Both the position numbers and the translations under genes were made by a program. The notes under the pieces are model-generated. The model saw only the letters and a program-made list of their open reading frames with translations, was not told the origin of the DNA and made no database searches. From NCBI GenBank assembly GCA_937127125.1, contig CAKZLO010000011.1:92059-156058 (forward strand): a stretch of DNA of 64,000 bases, read 5' to 3'. The DNA comes from an uncultured Ardenticatenia bacterium. GTDB taxonomy: Bacteria > Chloroflexota > Anaerolineae > 4572-78 > NAK82. Shown here in pieces: positions 44,044 to 53,697 of this stretch (positions are counted from its first letter, which is position 1; every line of letters starts with the position of its first letter).

Positions 44044-44073
44044 TTAGCGACGCGTTAGCGTTGTGTTAGAAAT
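44044..44073. promoter_or_regulatory. Three 11-bp-spaced direct repeats upstream of groES 2
   Basis: TTAG starts at 44044, 44055 and 44066, i.e. every 11 bases (TTAGCGACGCG, TTAGCGTTGTG, TTAGAAATG). Direct repeats with one-helical-turn spacing are typical of OmpR/PhoB-family response-regulator sites. Regulator unknown. Confidence 0.4.
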
Positions 44074-44176
44074 GTTGGTGCACTCTTGACACTGTCGGAG
44101 CAGAATGTGCCTCAGATAGTCTGGGAGATATTATTCAGCGGATGACAAGTGAGGACAAAGCAACCTGTTCCGAGAA

Positions 44177-44863
44177 TCAGGACAGTGTACGGTTTATGAA
44201 GGTCCAGCTGAGCTGAAGAGGGATATGGTATTGGTCCAGAAGCCTTTGCAGCTCCCGCATCCATTCTGGACTGGTAAACCATGCAACCACAAAGGCCCCC
44301 ACAAACAGCAATGTCAGTAGCACAAGGCAACCGCACCCGATCAACAAACAGCGGCTGGTGCCTGAGCTGGTTTCCTCCTGTGCAGGAGAAGTGACAGAGG
44401 CTGCGCCTGATGAAGGTATCACAGGCGTTGCTGATGGCACCGCCGGAGCAGCCTCGGGTTGTGCTACGACCGGAGAATAAGGCGATTCAACAGGTTGGAG
44501 CTGCGGTTTTGCCGCGCTAGCATAGGATTGTATAGTGGTCAGCCATTCAAACTCAAAGACTGTCTGGCCTACGGCGATCTTGTCACCATGGTTAAGCGGC
44601 TGGGGAGCACGCAGCCGCACACCGTTGACATAGGTGCCATTGGTGCTGCGCAGATCCTCGATCACGTACTGTGTTCCGAACCAGCTAATCCGGGCATGCA
44701 GTCGAGACACTTCGGGATCTGGTAGCGAGATATCTGCCTTTTCGTCGCGGCCCATTACAACGGAACGCCTCCCCAATGGGAAGCTCCTGCCTGCTTGGGT
44801 GCCCTGTCGCACAACCAGCTGCGCCGAAGGTTGCTCAGCTGCAACGATTGTCTGATCGTTCAT
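44177..44863 (-). CDS. FHA-domain protein with C-terminal membrane anchor
   Basis: 228 aa. FHA domain at about 15-100: VMGRDEKADISLPDPEVSRLHARI and RSTNGTYVNG carry the conserved Gly-Arg, Ser-Arg-x-His and Asn-Gly residues that bind phosphothreonine. A Pro/Ala-rich linker (about 105-160) leads to a hydrophobic segment (about 166-192), then a short amphipathic tail. Hence a cytoplasmic phosphopeptide reader tethered to the membrane by its C-terminal helix. No Ser/Thr kinase is nearby. Start ATG behind AAGGA. Confidence 0.87.
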   Translation of the reverse strand: MNDQTIVAAEQPSAQLVVRQGTQAGRSFPLGRRSVVMGRDEKADISLPDPEVSRLHARISWFGTQYVIEDLRSTNGTYVNGVRLRAPQPLNHGDKIAVGQTVFEFEWLTTIQSYASAAKPQLQPVESPYSPVVAQPEAAPAVPSATPVIPSSGAASVTSPAQEETSSGTSRCLLIGCGCLVLLTLLFVGAFVVAWFTSPEWMRELQRLLDQYHIPLQLSWTFINRTLS

Positions 44864-44992
44864 AGCTGTCTTCCTTTGCCCGCTCGCAGGGGGACGCGAA
44901 CGGATCGCGGAAAGATATTAGCCGTCCATGTAGAAATAGTCAAGCAACCTTCGCAGAATCTCCAACCCAAAACGACCCCTGAAGAAATGGTT

Positions 44993-45022
44993 TTGCGGAA
45001 ACAACCTGTCCAGGAGTAGAAT
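44993..45022 (+). promoter_or_regulatory. Possible promoter of gpsA
   Basis: TTGCGG (44993-44998), 18 bases, TAGAAT (45017-45022), about 65 bases before the gpsA start. Weak -35. Confidence 0.35.
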
Positions 45023-45087
45023 AGGAAGCACGCCGGCGTCATATACGTCGCACGCCGAATCTGTCATCGTAGGGGGTCACAATTACT

Positions 45088-46143
45088 ATGGCAAAGGTGG
45101 TCATCCTTGGTGCCGGTATGATGGGCAGCGCCTTCACCGTACCGCTGAGCGACAATGGCCATGTAGTACACCTGGTAGGTACCCATCTGGACACTGATAT
45201 TATTGAAGAGGTGCACGAAACACGCTTTCATCCACGCCTGCGAACATATCTGCCACAGAGTGTACAACCGTATACCCATGACCGGTTAGGCGAGGCGCTT
45301 ACCGGTGCAGATTTAGTGGTATTAGGCGTCAACTCATTGGGTGTCGAATGGGCTGCACGTGCGCTGGGCCCGCTGCTCGATCCATCAGTACCCGTCCTCA
45401 TGCTGACCAAAGGCCTGGCAGGAGATGGCACCCAGCTCCACATTCTGCCCGAGGTATTGCGTCGTGAGCTGCCAGAGCGTCACCATGACAAGGTACAGCT
45501 GATGGCCATTGGCGGTCCCTCGATCGCGGGTGAGCTGGCGGCACGTCGACACACCTGCATTGTGCTTACTGGATACAACAGCTCCCTACTGACCCAGATC
45601 GCTGCTATGTTGCGCACCCCCTACTACCATGTATGGACCAGTACCGACGTCGTGGGCGTCGAGGTCAGCGTGGCAATGAAAAACCTTTATGCCCTGGCTG
45701 TTGGGCTGGTCGGCGGGTTGCTGGAAAAAGAGGGCGTAGCAGAAAGTGGCGCCGTGATGTACAACCTGGCTGCTGCGTTGTTCGCTCAGGGTTTGACCGA
45801 AATCCATTACATGGTCAAGTTGATGGGTGGTCAGGAGCGCAGCATATACACCTTGCCCGGGGCTGGCGACCTATATGTTACTAGCCAAGGAGGACGTAAC
45901 AGCCGCATGGGGCGCTATTTGGGACTGGGTATTCCCTACAGCCGTGCCAAGGCCGAGTATATGCCGGATGAAACCATCGAAGGGGCTGAGCTGGCACGTG
46001 CTATCGGTCCCACAGTGGAAACGATGATCGCGCGCGGAGAGATGGACGGCGCGCAGCTGCCCTTGTTGCGCACGATGGTCTCCATTGTATGCCATGATGG
46101 ACCACCCGAAATTCCATGGGATCTGTTCTTTAAGACCGATTAA
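45088..46143 (+). CDS. gpsA: NAD(P)-dependent glycerol-3-phosphate dehydrogenase-like protein
   Basis: 351 aa. Reduces dihydroxyacetone phosphate to sn-glycerol 3-phosphate, the backbone of phospholipids. N-terminal Rossmann motif VVILGAGMMGSAFT, then LTKGLAGDG and IGGPSIAGELA, the catalytic Lys in VAMKNLYALAVG, and GAGDLYVTSQGGRNSRMG near the GDL motif. Slightly divergent from typical GpsA (GAGMMGSA rather than GxGxWGTA), so another 3-hydroxy-phosphate dehydrogenase is possible. Its end overlaps the convergent MFS gene by 14 bases. Confidence 0.83.
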   Translation: MAKVVILGAGMMGSAFTVPLSDNGHVVHLVGTHLDTDIIEEVHETRFHPRLRTYLPQSVQPYTHDRLGEALTGADLVVLGVNSLGVEWAARALGPLLDPSVPVLMLTKGLAGDGTQLHILPEVLRRELPERHHDKVQLMAIGGPSIAGELAARRHTCIVLTGYNSSLLTQIAAMLRTPYYHVWTSTDVVGVEVSVAMKNLYALAVGLVGGLLEKEGVAESGAVMYNLAAALFAQGLTEIHYMVKLMGGQERSIYTLPGAGDLYVTSQGGRNSRMGRYLGLGIPYSRAKAEYMPDETIEGAELARAIGPTVETMIARGEMDGAQLPLLRTMVSIVCHDGPPEIPWDLFFKTD

Positions 46144-47404
46144 CGGGTCGTCCCAAACCCCTCCAGTGTCGCAATCCCCATACCAGGCAGCCGAGTGCCA
46201 GTGCACAGATTGTTGTTGCGGCAACGCTGCTTGTCAACAATCCTCCTGTGAACCAGAGGAAACCACCTAGCAGTGCGCCTAAGACGCGCCCAGCGCCAGC
46301 GGCAGATAGGTTGAAGGACATCATACTACCGCGCGCTGCGGGCATGACCTCGGTGAAGACAGACATAGCGCTCACGATGCTAAATTCGAAACATAGGAAT
46401 ATGAGAAACAGCCCACCCAGTGCAAGAGGCAAAGTGGCTGAGGCCAGTGGTAAGATAGCATAGCTCGCCACTGCCAACGCAGTTCCAGCAGTGGCAGCAC
46501 GTCGCAGTCCTATCCGGTCAGAAGCAGTAGCGACCAATATCTCTGCCAATAGCTCGGCGACTCCAATAACAATTGTTGCGCCGCCCAGCGCCACAACCGT
46601 CAGAGCAAATCTTGTTTCCAGCCAGCTGGCGTAGACCACGAAGATACAGTCGTTGGCAGCACAGGTGAGGAGCGTGAAGCTCAACAAACAACAAACCTGT
46701 GGCTGTTGCCTGAGCTGATGCCACACATCCCGATAAATATCTAGCCACCGCGCGTTACGACGATTTGAACAGTTCGAGGGAATCAGCCATACCATTAGCA
46801 TCCAGCTCAATAAGGCCAACACGCCGAGAGCGACAAAGGGTGCTTGCCAACCGGCACGGTCGATTAGCATACCTACCAACGGGATGCCCAGCAAGGTGCT
46901 CCCTGCCCAAGCTGTCTCAACCATACCGATGGCTAGGCCACGGTTTTGATAGGATACCTTCTCGCCTACATATGCCTGGATAGCGGGATCGAAAAGGATT
47001 TTCGCTACTCCAGCCAGAACCACTGCAAGTGCCACTATGATATAGCTGGGCAGCACACCGACAGATAACATCCCGATGCTGAGCAGCAGCAGCCCACTCA
47101 ACATCATTGCGCGATATCCCCACCGGTCACCAAGCGGTCCGGACAGCGGACCCAGCAGGCTGGTCGCTTGATTAAGCGCGATCAAGGACGTGATAGCTGT
47201 CAAGGAAACACCCATGCCACGACTGAAAGCGGGAGCAAAAGCATATGGCATGCGCCGCGAGGTGTTCAAAATGAGCCGCGCAACAATTGCCACACTCAAC
47301 TGGACAACCAACGGCTGCGCGCGCGAAAAAGTCCACGCACGTTGCAAGGGTCTCAACCCACCAACCTCCACATCCCCGTTCTTGCAGTCAAAGGGTCGGC
47401 CCAT
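46130..47404 (-). CDS. MFS transporter
   Basis: 424 aa with 12 predicted helices. GPLSGPLGDRWGYRAMMLSG fits motif A of the superfamily; a second-half equivalent is ATASDRIGLRRAAT. The first about 30 residues are hydrophilic and may not all be translated, since the ATG at 47404 has only a poor ribosome site. Substrate unknown. Tandem with another MFS gene upstream (70-base gap), possibly co-transcribed. Confidence 0.83.
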   Translation of the reverse strand: MGRPFDCKNGDVEVGGLRPLQRAWTFSRAQPLVVQLSVAIVARLILNTSRRMPYAFAPAFSRGMGVSLTAITSLIALNQATSLLGPLSGPLGDRWGYRAMMLSGLLLLSIGMLSVGVLPSYIIVALAVVLAGVAKILFDPAIQAYVGEKVSYQNRGLAIGMVETAWAGSTLLGIPLVGMLIDRAGWQAPFVALGVLALLSWMLMVWLIPSNCSNRRNARWLDIYRDVWHQLRQQPQVCCLLSFTLLTCAANDCIFVVYASWLETRFALTVVALGGATIVIGVAELLAEILVATASDRIGLRRAATAGTALAVASYAILPLASATLPLALGGLFLIFLCFEFSIVSAMSVFTEVMPAARGSMMSFNLSAAGAGRVLGALLGGFLWFTGGLLTSSVAATTICALALGCLVWGLRHWRGLGRPVNRS

Positions 47405-47474
47405 ATTATCCCAGGCTTAAAGGTCTATCACTGCCACACATAGGTCAACGCAGGTAGCAGTGCGCCAAGGTGTT

Positions 47475-48791
47475 TCACCCACCTTTGATGATGAATAACC
47501 CAGCGGCCACACGTGCCACAGCAAACAAAGCCAAAGCGACCACAAACCCCACGTGCGTCGCCATAAAGGGGCCAAGCAGTGAGCCGACCAGTATAGCTGC
47601 GTTAAAGACGATATTGTACCATGCAAGATAAGGCGGACGGTCATGTTGGGGTGCGCGTTCCAGGATATAGTTGAGGAATGCACCACTCATCCACGCATAT
47701 CCGACACCACCCAGGCACGACGCTGCCAATACTGCAGCTATACCCAAAGGGATGCCAAAAACCATCAAGCCGGGATAGAAGGCCATCAACATCGCCCCAA
47801 TTCCCGTCACTGTCTGATGTCCTTTATGTCGTGCCAGATTGGCCAGCTGCATCGAGCTCGCAAACCCAGACAACCAGAACACAGCAGTCGCTAGTCCAAT
47901 CTGTTGATCTTGCAGGTGGAGCACTTTCACCATAAAGACGGGTACAACTGGCACCGCCACAAACTGACTGATATGGAAGAGGAATAGAGCAGTGAGTACT
48001 CTGCCAAAAGGCTCACGCAGAATTTTGATGTGCAACAGATCGGAAGCAACCATTCGCACCATAGCCTTTGCACGCGTCACAGCACGATCGAGTGGGCGTT
48101 GACTCAGACAATCTTGTGCCTTCACAGGCCTTTGGACCTCTGCTGCCAACACCGGCAACGGCAGGTGTTCCATTGGGCGAACAAACCAGAGATGGAAGCT
48201 GCTCATTAACGATGCCACGGCACCAATGCCGAAAACGATCTGATATCCGAGCGGAAAGGGCACCGCGGTCAGTATGCGACCACATACCAGGGCGCTGACC
48301 ACAGAGGCAATGGCCAGCAGTGCATTGCGTATTCCCGCGACGTGGCCACGCCATGCTGGTGGCACCGCCTCGGCGAAGAGAGCATTAAAGCCGATGGCCA
48401 GTGCAGCTCCCGGCACCGACATAGCAATGGTCAGTCCGATTAGTGTCCACACCTGTGCAGCTGGGGGTAAGAGCATCGGTAGAGGTATCCAGACCAAGTA
48501 GAATAGGCGATGCGCAACGGACGCCCAAAACACTGCTCTGTGAACTGGCTGTCGCTTCAACCAGTGACCGATCGGCATTGCCACCAGCAGGTTCATCACT
48601 GCGGGACCAGCCGTGAGCAGCCCCACCTGAAACGGGGTGCCTCCCTGGCGCGCGGCGAACACGCTCAGGAAAGTTAACGCGCTGGCATTGAGTACCCCGT
48701 ACCAAGCTACATCAAGATAGAGGTGGAAAAAGTTAGAGCGATATTCAGGTGGAACTGCACCACCGAGCCGCAAGTGAGGCCAACGATTCAT
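47475..48791 (-). CDS. MFS transporter
   Basis: 438 aa, about 12 hydrophobic helices. Family features include PIGHWLKRQPVHRAVFW in the helix 2-3 loop and AVPPAWRGHVAGIRNALLAIAS, a motif common in Chloroflexota MFS proteins. It is not a close paralogue of the neighbouring MFS protein. The ATG at 48791 is preferred to the TTG six bases upstream. Role unknown. Confidence 0.83.
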   Translation of the reverse strand: MNRWPHLRLGGAVPPEYRSNFFHLYLDVAWYGVLNASALTFLSVFAARQGGTPFQVGLLTAGPAVMNLLVAMPIGHWLKRQPVHRAVFWASVAHRLFYLVWIPLPMLLPPAAQVWTLIGLTIAMSVPGAALAIGFNALFAEAVPPAWRGHVAGIRNALLAIASVVSALVCGRILTAVPFPLGYQIVFGIGAVASLMSSFHLWFVRPMEHLPLPVLAAEVQRPVKAQDCLSQRPLDRAVTRAKAMVRMVASDLLHIKILREPFGRVLTALFLFHISQFVAVPVVPVFMVKVLHLQDQQIGLATAVFWLSGFASSMQLANLARHKGHQTVTGIGAMLMAFYPGLMVFGIPLGIAAVLAASCLGGVGYAWMSGAFLNYILERAPQHDRPPYLAWYNIVFNAAILVGSLLGPFMATHVGFVVALALFAVARVAAGLFIIKGG

Positions 48792-48869
48792 AGCCAATCA
48801 GGTACGCTTCGCCGTGGACCGCAGACACCTCGTCCCCCGGCTGCACTGTTTATTAGGGCAACCCCTTTT

Positions 48870-49505
48870 CTAATATTGATAGTCTTCTGAAAGCCAGAGA
48901 TTTTCGCTTCTTTCGCGTCCGATCGTGGTAGCCGGACCATGACCAGGATATACAGCCGTCTCGTCCGGCAAATTCATCAGACGCTGAATGGAGCGCATCA
49001 AGGTTGCGTAATCTCCACCGGGCAGATCGGTTCGTCCGATGCCATCAGCAAACAGCACATCACCCACGAATATTGCCTGGTGCTCTGTGGCATAGAAACA
49101 CACGCTGCCCGGTGAATGTCCCGGGGTATGCATTACCTGCAACGTCACCTCACCAACGAGAATCTTTTGCCCCTCTCCTAGAGACTCCACCCGATTGGGT
49201 ACATCTGGTGGTGGAAAACCAAATAACATCGCTCCCCCACCTACATCAAACAGCAGATTGTCTTCTGGATGCAGGAGAATGGGAGCGGACGTGGCCTCGA
49301 CCAGTGCATTGGCTGCGCCCATATGATCAAAGTGGGCATGGGTAAGCAGAATGTGGGTGATCTTCAGCTGTGCTGCGCGTGCTGCGCTGAGGATACGATA
49401 TGCTTCATCACCCGGATCAATCACTGCGGTGTGCTGTGTACGCGGACAGGTGACCAGATAACAATTAGTGAACAACTGTCCAACCGTGAATGTCTTGACT
49501 TGCAT
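48870..49505 (-). CDS. Metallo-beta-lactamase-fold hydrolase (glyoxalase II-like)
   Basis: 211 aa from the ATG at 49505, with GGAGACGCA in front. Metal-binding set: THAHFDHMG (HxHxDH), [28 protein letters not shown] and [11 protein letters not shown]. It is the small MBL type often called hydroxyacylglutathione hydrolase-like, which hydrolyses thioesters or related compounds; the exact substrate is unknown. It is divergent to tyrS. The longer ORF start lacks support. Confidence 0.9.
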   Translation of the reverse strand: MQVKTFTVGQLFTNCYLVTCPRTQHTAVIDPGDEAYRILSAARAAQLKITHILLTHAHFDHMGAANALVEATSAPILLHPEDNLLFDVGGGAMLFGFPPPDVPNRVESLGEGQKILVGEVTLQVMHTPGHSPGSVCFYATEHQAIFVGDVLFADGIGRTDLPGGDYATLMRSIQRLMNLPDETAVYPGHGPATTIGRERSENLWLSEDYQY

Positions 49506-49663
49506 TGCGTCTCCACAAAGACTTAACGGGAAGTTTCTATCTGCGATTGTGCTCACACCGGAAGATTGTACAACCGACACTCAGGTTTTTCCAAAGTTGC
49601 TCGGTCTTGCTGAAAAAGATTTCTTTGGCCCTCTGGAGCTCTTCCAAGGAGATTCTAGCTATA

Positions 49664-49692
49664 TTGCCCGCAGTGACCGACAATGGTAGAAT
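49664..49692 (+). promoter_or_regulatory. Promoter of tyrS-sppA
   Basis: TTGCCC (49664-49669), 17 bases, TAGAAT (49687-49692) with TG just before it, about 35 bases from the tyrS start. The leader is too short for a T-box and no T-box sequence is seen. Confidence 0.5.
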
Positions 49693-49726
49693 GCATGCAC
49701 CCTACCGTAGCAAAACAGGAGCTACT

Positions 49727-50932
49727 ATGCGATCCATTGATGAACAGATGGCTATCCTGATGCAAGGTGTCGAGTTTGGCGACCCACAGCTGTACCAAGT
49801 GATGGAAGCAGAGCTGCGTGAACGCCTGAGTGAAGGACGGCCGCTACGTGTCTATTGTGGCTATGACCCTACGGCACCGGATATCCATTTGGGTCATACA
49901 GTTACCATGCGCAAGTTGAGGCAATTCCAAGACCTGGGGCACGAAGTAACCTTTCTGATCGGCACATTCACAGGCCTTATCGGGGATCCCAGCGATAAGG
50001 AAGCGCTGCGACCACAGCGCACGTCTGAGGAATTGATGGCCAATGCAAGCACCTACGCAGAGCAAGCATTCAAGATTTTGGATCGTGAAAAGACAATCAT
50101 CCGTTACAACGCCGAGTGGCTAAGTAAACTCACCTTCGCCGATGCAGTGCGTCTGGCCAGTCATTTCACTGTTCAGCAGTTCCTGGCGCGCGACAACTTT
50201 GCGAAGCGGATGGTCAAAGGAGATCCTATCTGGTTACACGAATTCTTCTACGCCTTGATGCAAGGGTACGATGCCGTCATGTTGCAGACTGATGTCCAGA
50301 TCGGGGCCACCGAGCAGCTCTTCAACCTAATGGCTGGGCGAAAATTGCAGGAAGCTTTTGGTCAGCGCCCCCAAGTATGTCTCACCTTGCCCATCTTAGT
50401 GGGTACTGATGGCCGCATCCGCATGTCGAAGAGTGCCAGCAACTACATTGGTATTAGTGAGCCCCCTGAGCAGCAGTATGGCAAGGTGATGAGCCTGCCC
50501 GATGAGGCGATGATGCAATACTTTCGTCTGGTCACACGTTTTACACCTGATGAGATTGCGCGTATCGAGGCAGACTTGCAAGCCGGCCGTCTGCATCCGC
50601 GCGATGCCAAAATGATGCTGGCGCGCGAAATTGTTTCAATCTTTCATGGGGATGAAGCTGCCGCGCGCGCCGAGGAACATTTCAAGACAGTGTTTCAGCA
50701 GCGCGAATTGCCGCCTGAGATGACGGAATATGCGTTACAAGCCCCTCTTCCGATTGTGGATCTGATTTGCACCGCCGGGCTTGCGCCCAGCAAGCGTGAA
50801 GCACGCCGTCTAATCGAACAGGGTGGTGTTAAGCTAGAAGGCCACACCATCCAGTCCGCCGATATGATTGTGCAGCCCGGACCGCCGCGCGTCTTGCAAG
50901 TAGGTCGGCGTCGGTTCGTCCGCGTAGTATGA
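49727..50932 (+). CDS. tyrS: Tyrosyl-tRNA synthetase
   Basis: 401 aa. Class I synthetase that charges tRNA-Tyr. HIGH-type motif HLGHT (about 53-57), the tyrosine pocket region [19 protein letters not shown]-type motif RMSKSASN (about 231), and a C-terminal S4 RNA-binding domain (about 335-401; [16 protein letters not shown]). Length and motifs fit the TyrZ-type bacterial enzyme. The ATG at 49727 has AGGAG six bases upstream; the ORF runs further 5' without support. The stop overlaps the sppA start (ATGA). Confidence 0.96.
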   Translation: MRSIDEQMAILMQGVEFGDPQLYQVMEAELRERLSEGRPLRVYCGYDPTAPDIHLGHTVTMRKLRQFQDLGHEVTFLIGTFTGLIGDPSDKEALRPQRTSEELMANASTYAEQAFKILDREKTIIRYNAEWLSKLTFADAVRLASHFTVQQFLARDNFAKRMVKGDPIWLHEFFYALMQGYDAVMLQTDVQIGATEQLFNLMAGRKLQEAFGQRPQVCLTLPILVGTDGRIRMSKSASNYIGISEPPEQQYGKVMSLPDEAMMQYFRLVTRFTPDEIARIEADLQAGRLHPRDAKMMLAREIVSIFHGDEAAARAEEHFKTVFQQRELPPEMTEYALQAPLPIVDLICTAGLAPSKREARRLIEQGGVKLEGHTIQSADMIVQPGPPRVLQVGRRRFVRVV

Positions 50933-51912
50933 GCCGGGAGAGAACCCTTATGAACGCAGGAAAAAAGATCTTGTGGATGTTGATTGGTGTTCTGGTGACA
51001 TTGGTGTTGCTCTGTGGTATATGTGCTCCGGTGGCACTGCTTGGATCGGTTCTCCAAGGCCTTCAGGCTACCCCCCAGCAGATCAGTGGTCCGGCAGTGG
51101 CCCTTGTGCGTTTGCAAGGTCTAATTATCTCTGGCGATCCACCTGTTACCCCGTTTCTCGATTCAAGCGAAGCAGCTTATTCGGGCTACATCGTCAGACA
51201 GCTCAAATGGGCTGAGGAGAATGAGGCGGTGAAGGCAGTAGTCCTGCGCATCGATAGCCCGGGTGGAAGTGTCGTCGCTTCGCACGAAATTCATCAGCAA
51301 ATCGTAGCAATGAACAAGCCAGTGGTAGTGTCTATGGGCGAATTGGCTGCCTCAGGTGGATACTATGTGGCTGCGCCCGCGGATGTTATCTTCGCCAACC
51401 CAGATACCTTGACTGGAAGCATCGGTGTAATTGCACAGTTTCTGGATCTGAGCAACCTGCTGGCAGATTACGGTATCGTGGCCACTACGATCAAGAGTGG
51501 AAAGTTTAAAGATAGCGGCAGCGCTTTCCGCCCCATGAGCGACGAAGAGAAAGCTGCCTGGCAGATCATCATTGATGAAGCATTTGAGGGCTTCGTCAAA
51601 GTGGTGGCTGATGGACGTCATCTGACCATAGCAGAAGTCAAAGCGCTTGCTGATGGTCGCGTTTATACTGGACGTCAGGCCAAAGAGCTGCGGTTGGTGG
51701 ATGAGCTAGGCAATCTACCAGACGCCCTTCGCAAAGCAGGCGAGCTAGGAGGCATCACTGGCGAGCCAAAGATAATCGAGTATCGCGAGCCGTTTAATCT
51801 CTTTCGGCAAATGCTGGGAATGATGCGTCCGTCTGATCCCTGGACCCGCATCCTTAATGCGTTGGGACGTGCTCAGAATCCCATTTTGCAATATTTGTAC
51901 ATAGCGCCCTGA
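50929..51912 (+). CDS. sppA: Signal peptide peptidase SppA (S49 serine protease)
   Basis: 327 aa. One N-terminal membrane anchor (about 15-38), then an exported S49 domain. [10 protein letters not shown] marks the oxyanion region, the nucleophile is in [11 protein letters not shown] (about Ser 141) and the general-base Lys in KSGKFKD (about 189). It degrades leftover signal peptides. Short SppA type (36K). ATG at 50929 overlaps tyrS; an in-frame ATG at 50950 is an alternative. Confidence 0.93.
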   Translation: MSRERTLMNAGKKILWMLIGVLVTLVLLCGICAPVALLGSVLQGLQATPQQISGPAVALVRLQGLIISGDPPVTPFLDSSEAAYSGYIVRQLKWAEENEAVKAVVLRIDSPGGSVVASHEIHQQIVAMNKPVVVSMGELAASGGYYVAAPADVIFANPDTLTGSIGVIAQFLDLSNLLADYGIVATTIKSGKFKDSGSAFRPMSDEEKAAWQIIIDEAFEGFVKVVADGRHLTIAEVKALADGRVYTGRQAKELRLVDELGNLPDALRKAGELGGITGEPKIIEYREPFNLFRQMLGMMRPSDPWTRILNALGRAQNPILQYLYIAP

Positions 51913-51991
51913 GGAAACCGAGAATCTCATTGCGTCCCGACTGAAGCAGGAGCTGAAGCGAGGGATCTCGCGCGAGCAGGTAGCGGAAGCG

Positions 51992-53455
51992 ATGAAACCT
52001 CAGACAGCATTCCTCCTTGCAGCGCACCTGCGGCCTCAGTTTCTGTTTGTCGGTGCAGTTGTGCTGCTGGTAGCACTATTTGCCCTGCTGATTGTATATG
52101 CTATTCCACTCGCTGTTTCCTCGCCGTTCAACGAAGCATTTCTTTTGCCAATTACTGCAGTTGTGTTGGGCATCTTCGCCGCATCTTGCTACTGGCTCGC
52201 CCGAGTGTTTGAATCGATGATGCACCCAGAGCGGCAGGCCTATTCCCAGTTCGCGGAACGCTACAAAGTAGCAGTACACCTGCCAGAGTACGATGCACGA
52301 GCGCTTTTTCAACTGGCTGGCGAGACTTGTTTCAGAGTGTTGAATCCCACCAGCGTCGCGATCTGGAGGTTTGACAGCGAAGGGAATCTCTTACGACCGG
52401 TGTATTTCACCGGTGCACGCCCCCCAGTCACCTTGGAAGATCTGCCTGTAGACGTAAACTTGAAAGAGGATCATCAAATCAAGGAAGTCGAAACAATACC
52501 AGAAAGTGCCCTGCGACGCAGTTGGATGAGTCAGAGCATATATGCTGTGTGTCCTCTCATTTGGAGTGGGGAGCTGCTTGGCGTAATCGGACTGGGGGCA
52601 CCGCGTTACGCTCTGCGTTACACAAATCCAGAGCTCCAGTGGCTGAGTTGGCTGGCGAATCAAGTGGCACTGACAGTGAAGAACTTGCACCTAGTGGCTG
52701 AAATCGAGGATGCGCGTACCCGCTTGCAACTGGCATACCGCCAGACAGTGGAAGTGCAGGAAGAAGAACGTCGTAATCTGGCAGCTGAACTACATGACGA
52801 CATTCTGAGCCGTCTGACGGCTATGGGGCTGACCTTGCGCAACTGCCGCAGGCGAATGAGCGACAGCGATCAGCAAGTAGCCGCGTGGCTCAGCAACATG
52901 GAACAGGAAATGAACGCTATGGCACAGCGTCTGCGCGAGATAACCCAAGGATTGCACCCAACGGTGTTAAGCAACTTGGGCCTCATTGCAGCAGTGCAGG
53001 CTTACCTGGACCATGTTGCCCGCAGACCGTTTCCAAAGTCATGTGTGGTTAGCTTGACGGCACAAGGCTTTGGCAACGACCGTCTTCCGGACGCTCGCCT
53101 GGAACGCGATTTGTATCACATTACACGACAAGCGCTGGACAATGCACTGATCCACGCGTATGCTGAACACGTCTTTGTACACTTCCGCTGGAGCGCTGAC
53201 TCGGTCAGTGTGACCGTCCGCGACACAGGCCGGGGGACAGAAGAACCACTTGATCGCCTCATAGGGAAAGACGGTCACCTAGGGCTGGTCTCGATGCACG
53301 AGCGCACACGTGCCTGGGGCGGTCGACTCACATTCGAATCACAGCCTGACCGCGGTACCACGGTACGGGTGTCCATCCCCATCGATCAGCCGAGTCGTTC
53401 ACCTGGCCATCTGGAAGCTTACGTTCACTATCTGTCGTCTCCCACACCTGAATGA
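51992..53455 (+). CDS. GAF-domain sensor histidine kinase (NarL-partner type)
   Basis: 487 aa. Two N-terminal membrane helices (about 17-40 and 46-68), a GAF domain (about 100-235), a HisKA_3 dimerisation domain with the phospho-accepting histidine in ELHDDI (about 267), and a HATPase domain (N-box DNALIHAYA, G-box VTVRDTGRG, then HLGLVSMHERTRAWGG). HisKA_3 kinases normally phosphorylate NarL/FixJ regulators; none is encoded next to it, so it is an orphan here. Signal unknown. Ribosome site weak (GCGGAAG). Confidence 0.9.
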   Translation: MKPQTAFLLAAHLRPQFLFVGAVVLLVALFALLIVYAIPLAVSSPFNEAFLLPITAVVLGIFAASCYWLARVFESMMHPERQAYSQFAERYKVAVHLPEYDARALFQLAGETCFRVLNPTSVAIWRFDSEGNLLRPVYFTGARPPVTLEDLPVDVNLKEDHQIKEVETIPESALRRSWMSQSIYAVCPLIWSGELLGVIGLGAPRYALRYTNPELQWLSWLANQVALTVKNLHLVAEIEDARTRLQLAYRQTVEVQEEERRNLAAELHDDILSRLTAMGLTLRNCRRRMSDSDQQVAAWLSNMEQEMNAMAQRLREITQGLHPTVLSNLGLIAAVQAYLDHVARRPFPKSCVVSLTAQGFGNDRLPDARLERDLYHITRQALDNALIHAYAEHVFVHFRWSADSVSVTVRDTGRGTEEPLDRLIGKDGHLGLVSMHERTRAWGGRLTFESQPDRGTTVRVSIPIDQPSRSPGHLEAYVHYLSSPTPE

Positions 53456-53595
53456 AAATCTTCCGGCCGAACGGGACGATGCGCGCCCGCTGTCGCCACA
53501 CATTTCATCTCGATAAGTGCAAGGTTCCCGTGTAACTTTGCTACATCTACCCGGCGGCCGAGTTCTGCGCATCTCTGATTGCTATATACACTGGC

Positions 53596-53624
53596 TTGCC
53601 AACAACAACTCGATCGTGTAAACT
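53596..53624 (+). promoter_or_regulatory. Promoter of pckG
   Basis: TTGCCA (53596-53601), 17 bases, TAAACT (53619-53624), giving a leader of about 70 bases. Confidence 0.55.
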
Positions 53625-53697
53625 CGCGCACAATTACCGGACGTCGCAACGAGGCGGTGTCCCCCGCATTTCAGTTCATATTGATACGGAGGACACA

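Noticed and set aside
44080..44105. CIRCE upstream of groES copy 2
   Set aside because: Only one half site (GCACTC) is present; the opposite half is not recognisable at the right distance.
49505..49726. T-box or N-terminal extension of tyrS
   Set aside because: No T-box consensus is seen, and the ORF extension lacks a ribosome site, whereas ATG at 49727 has AGGAG.
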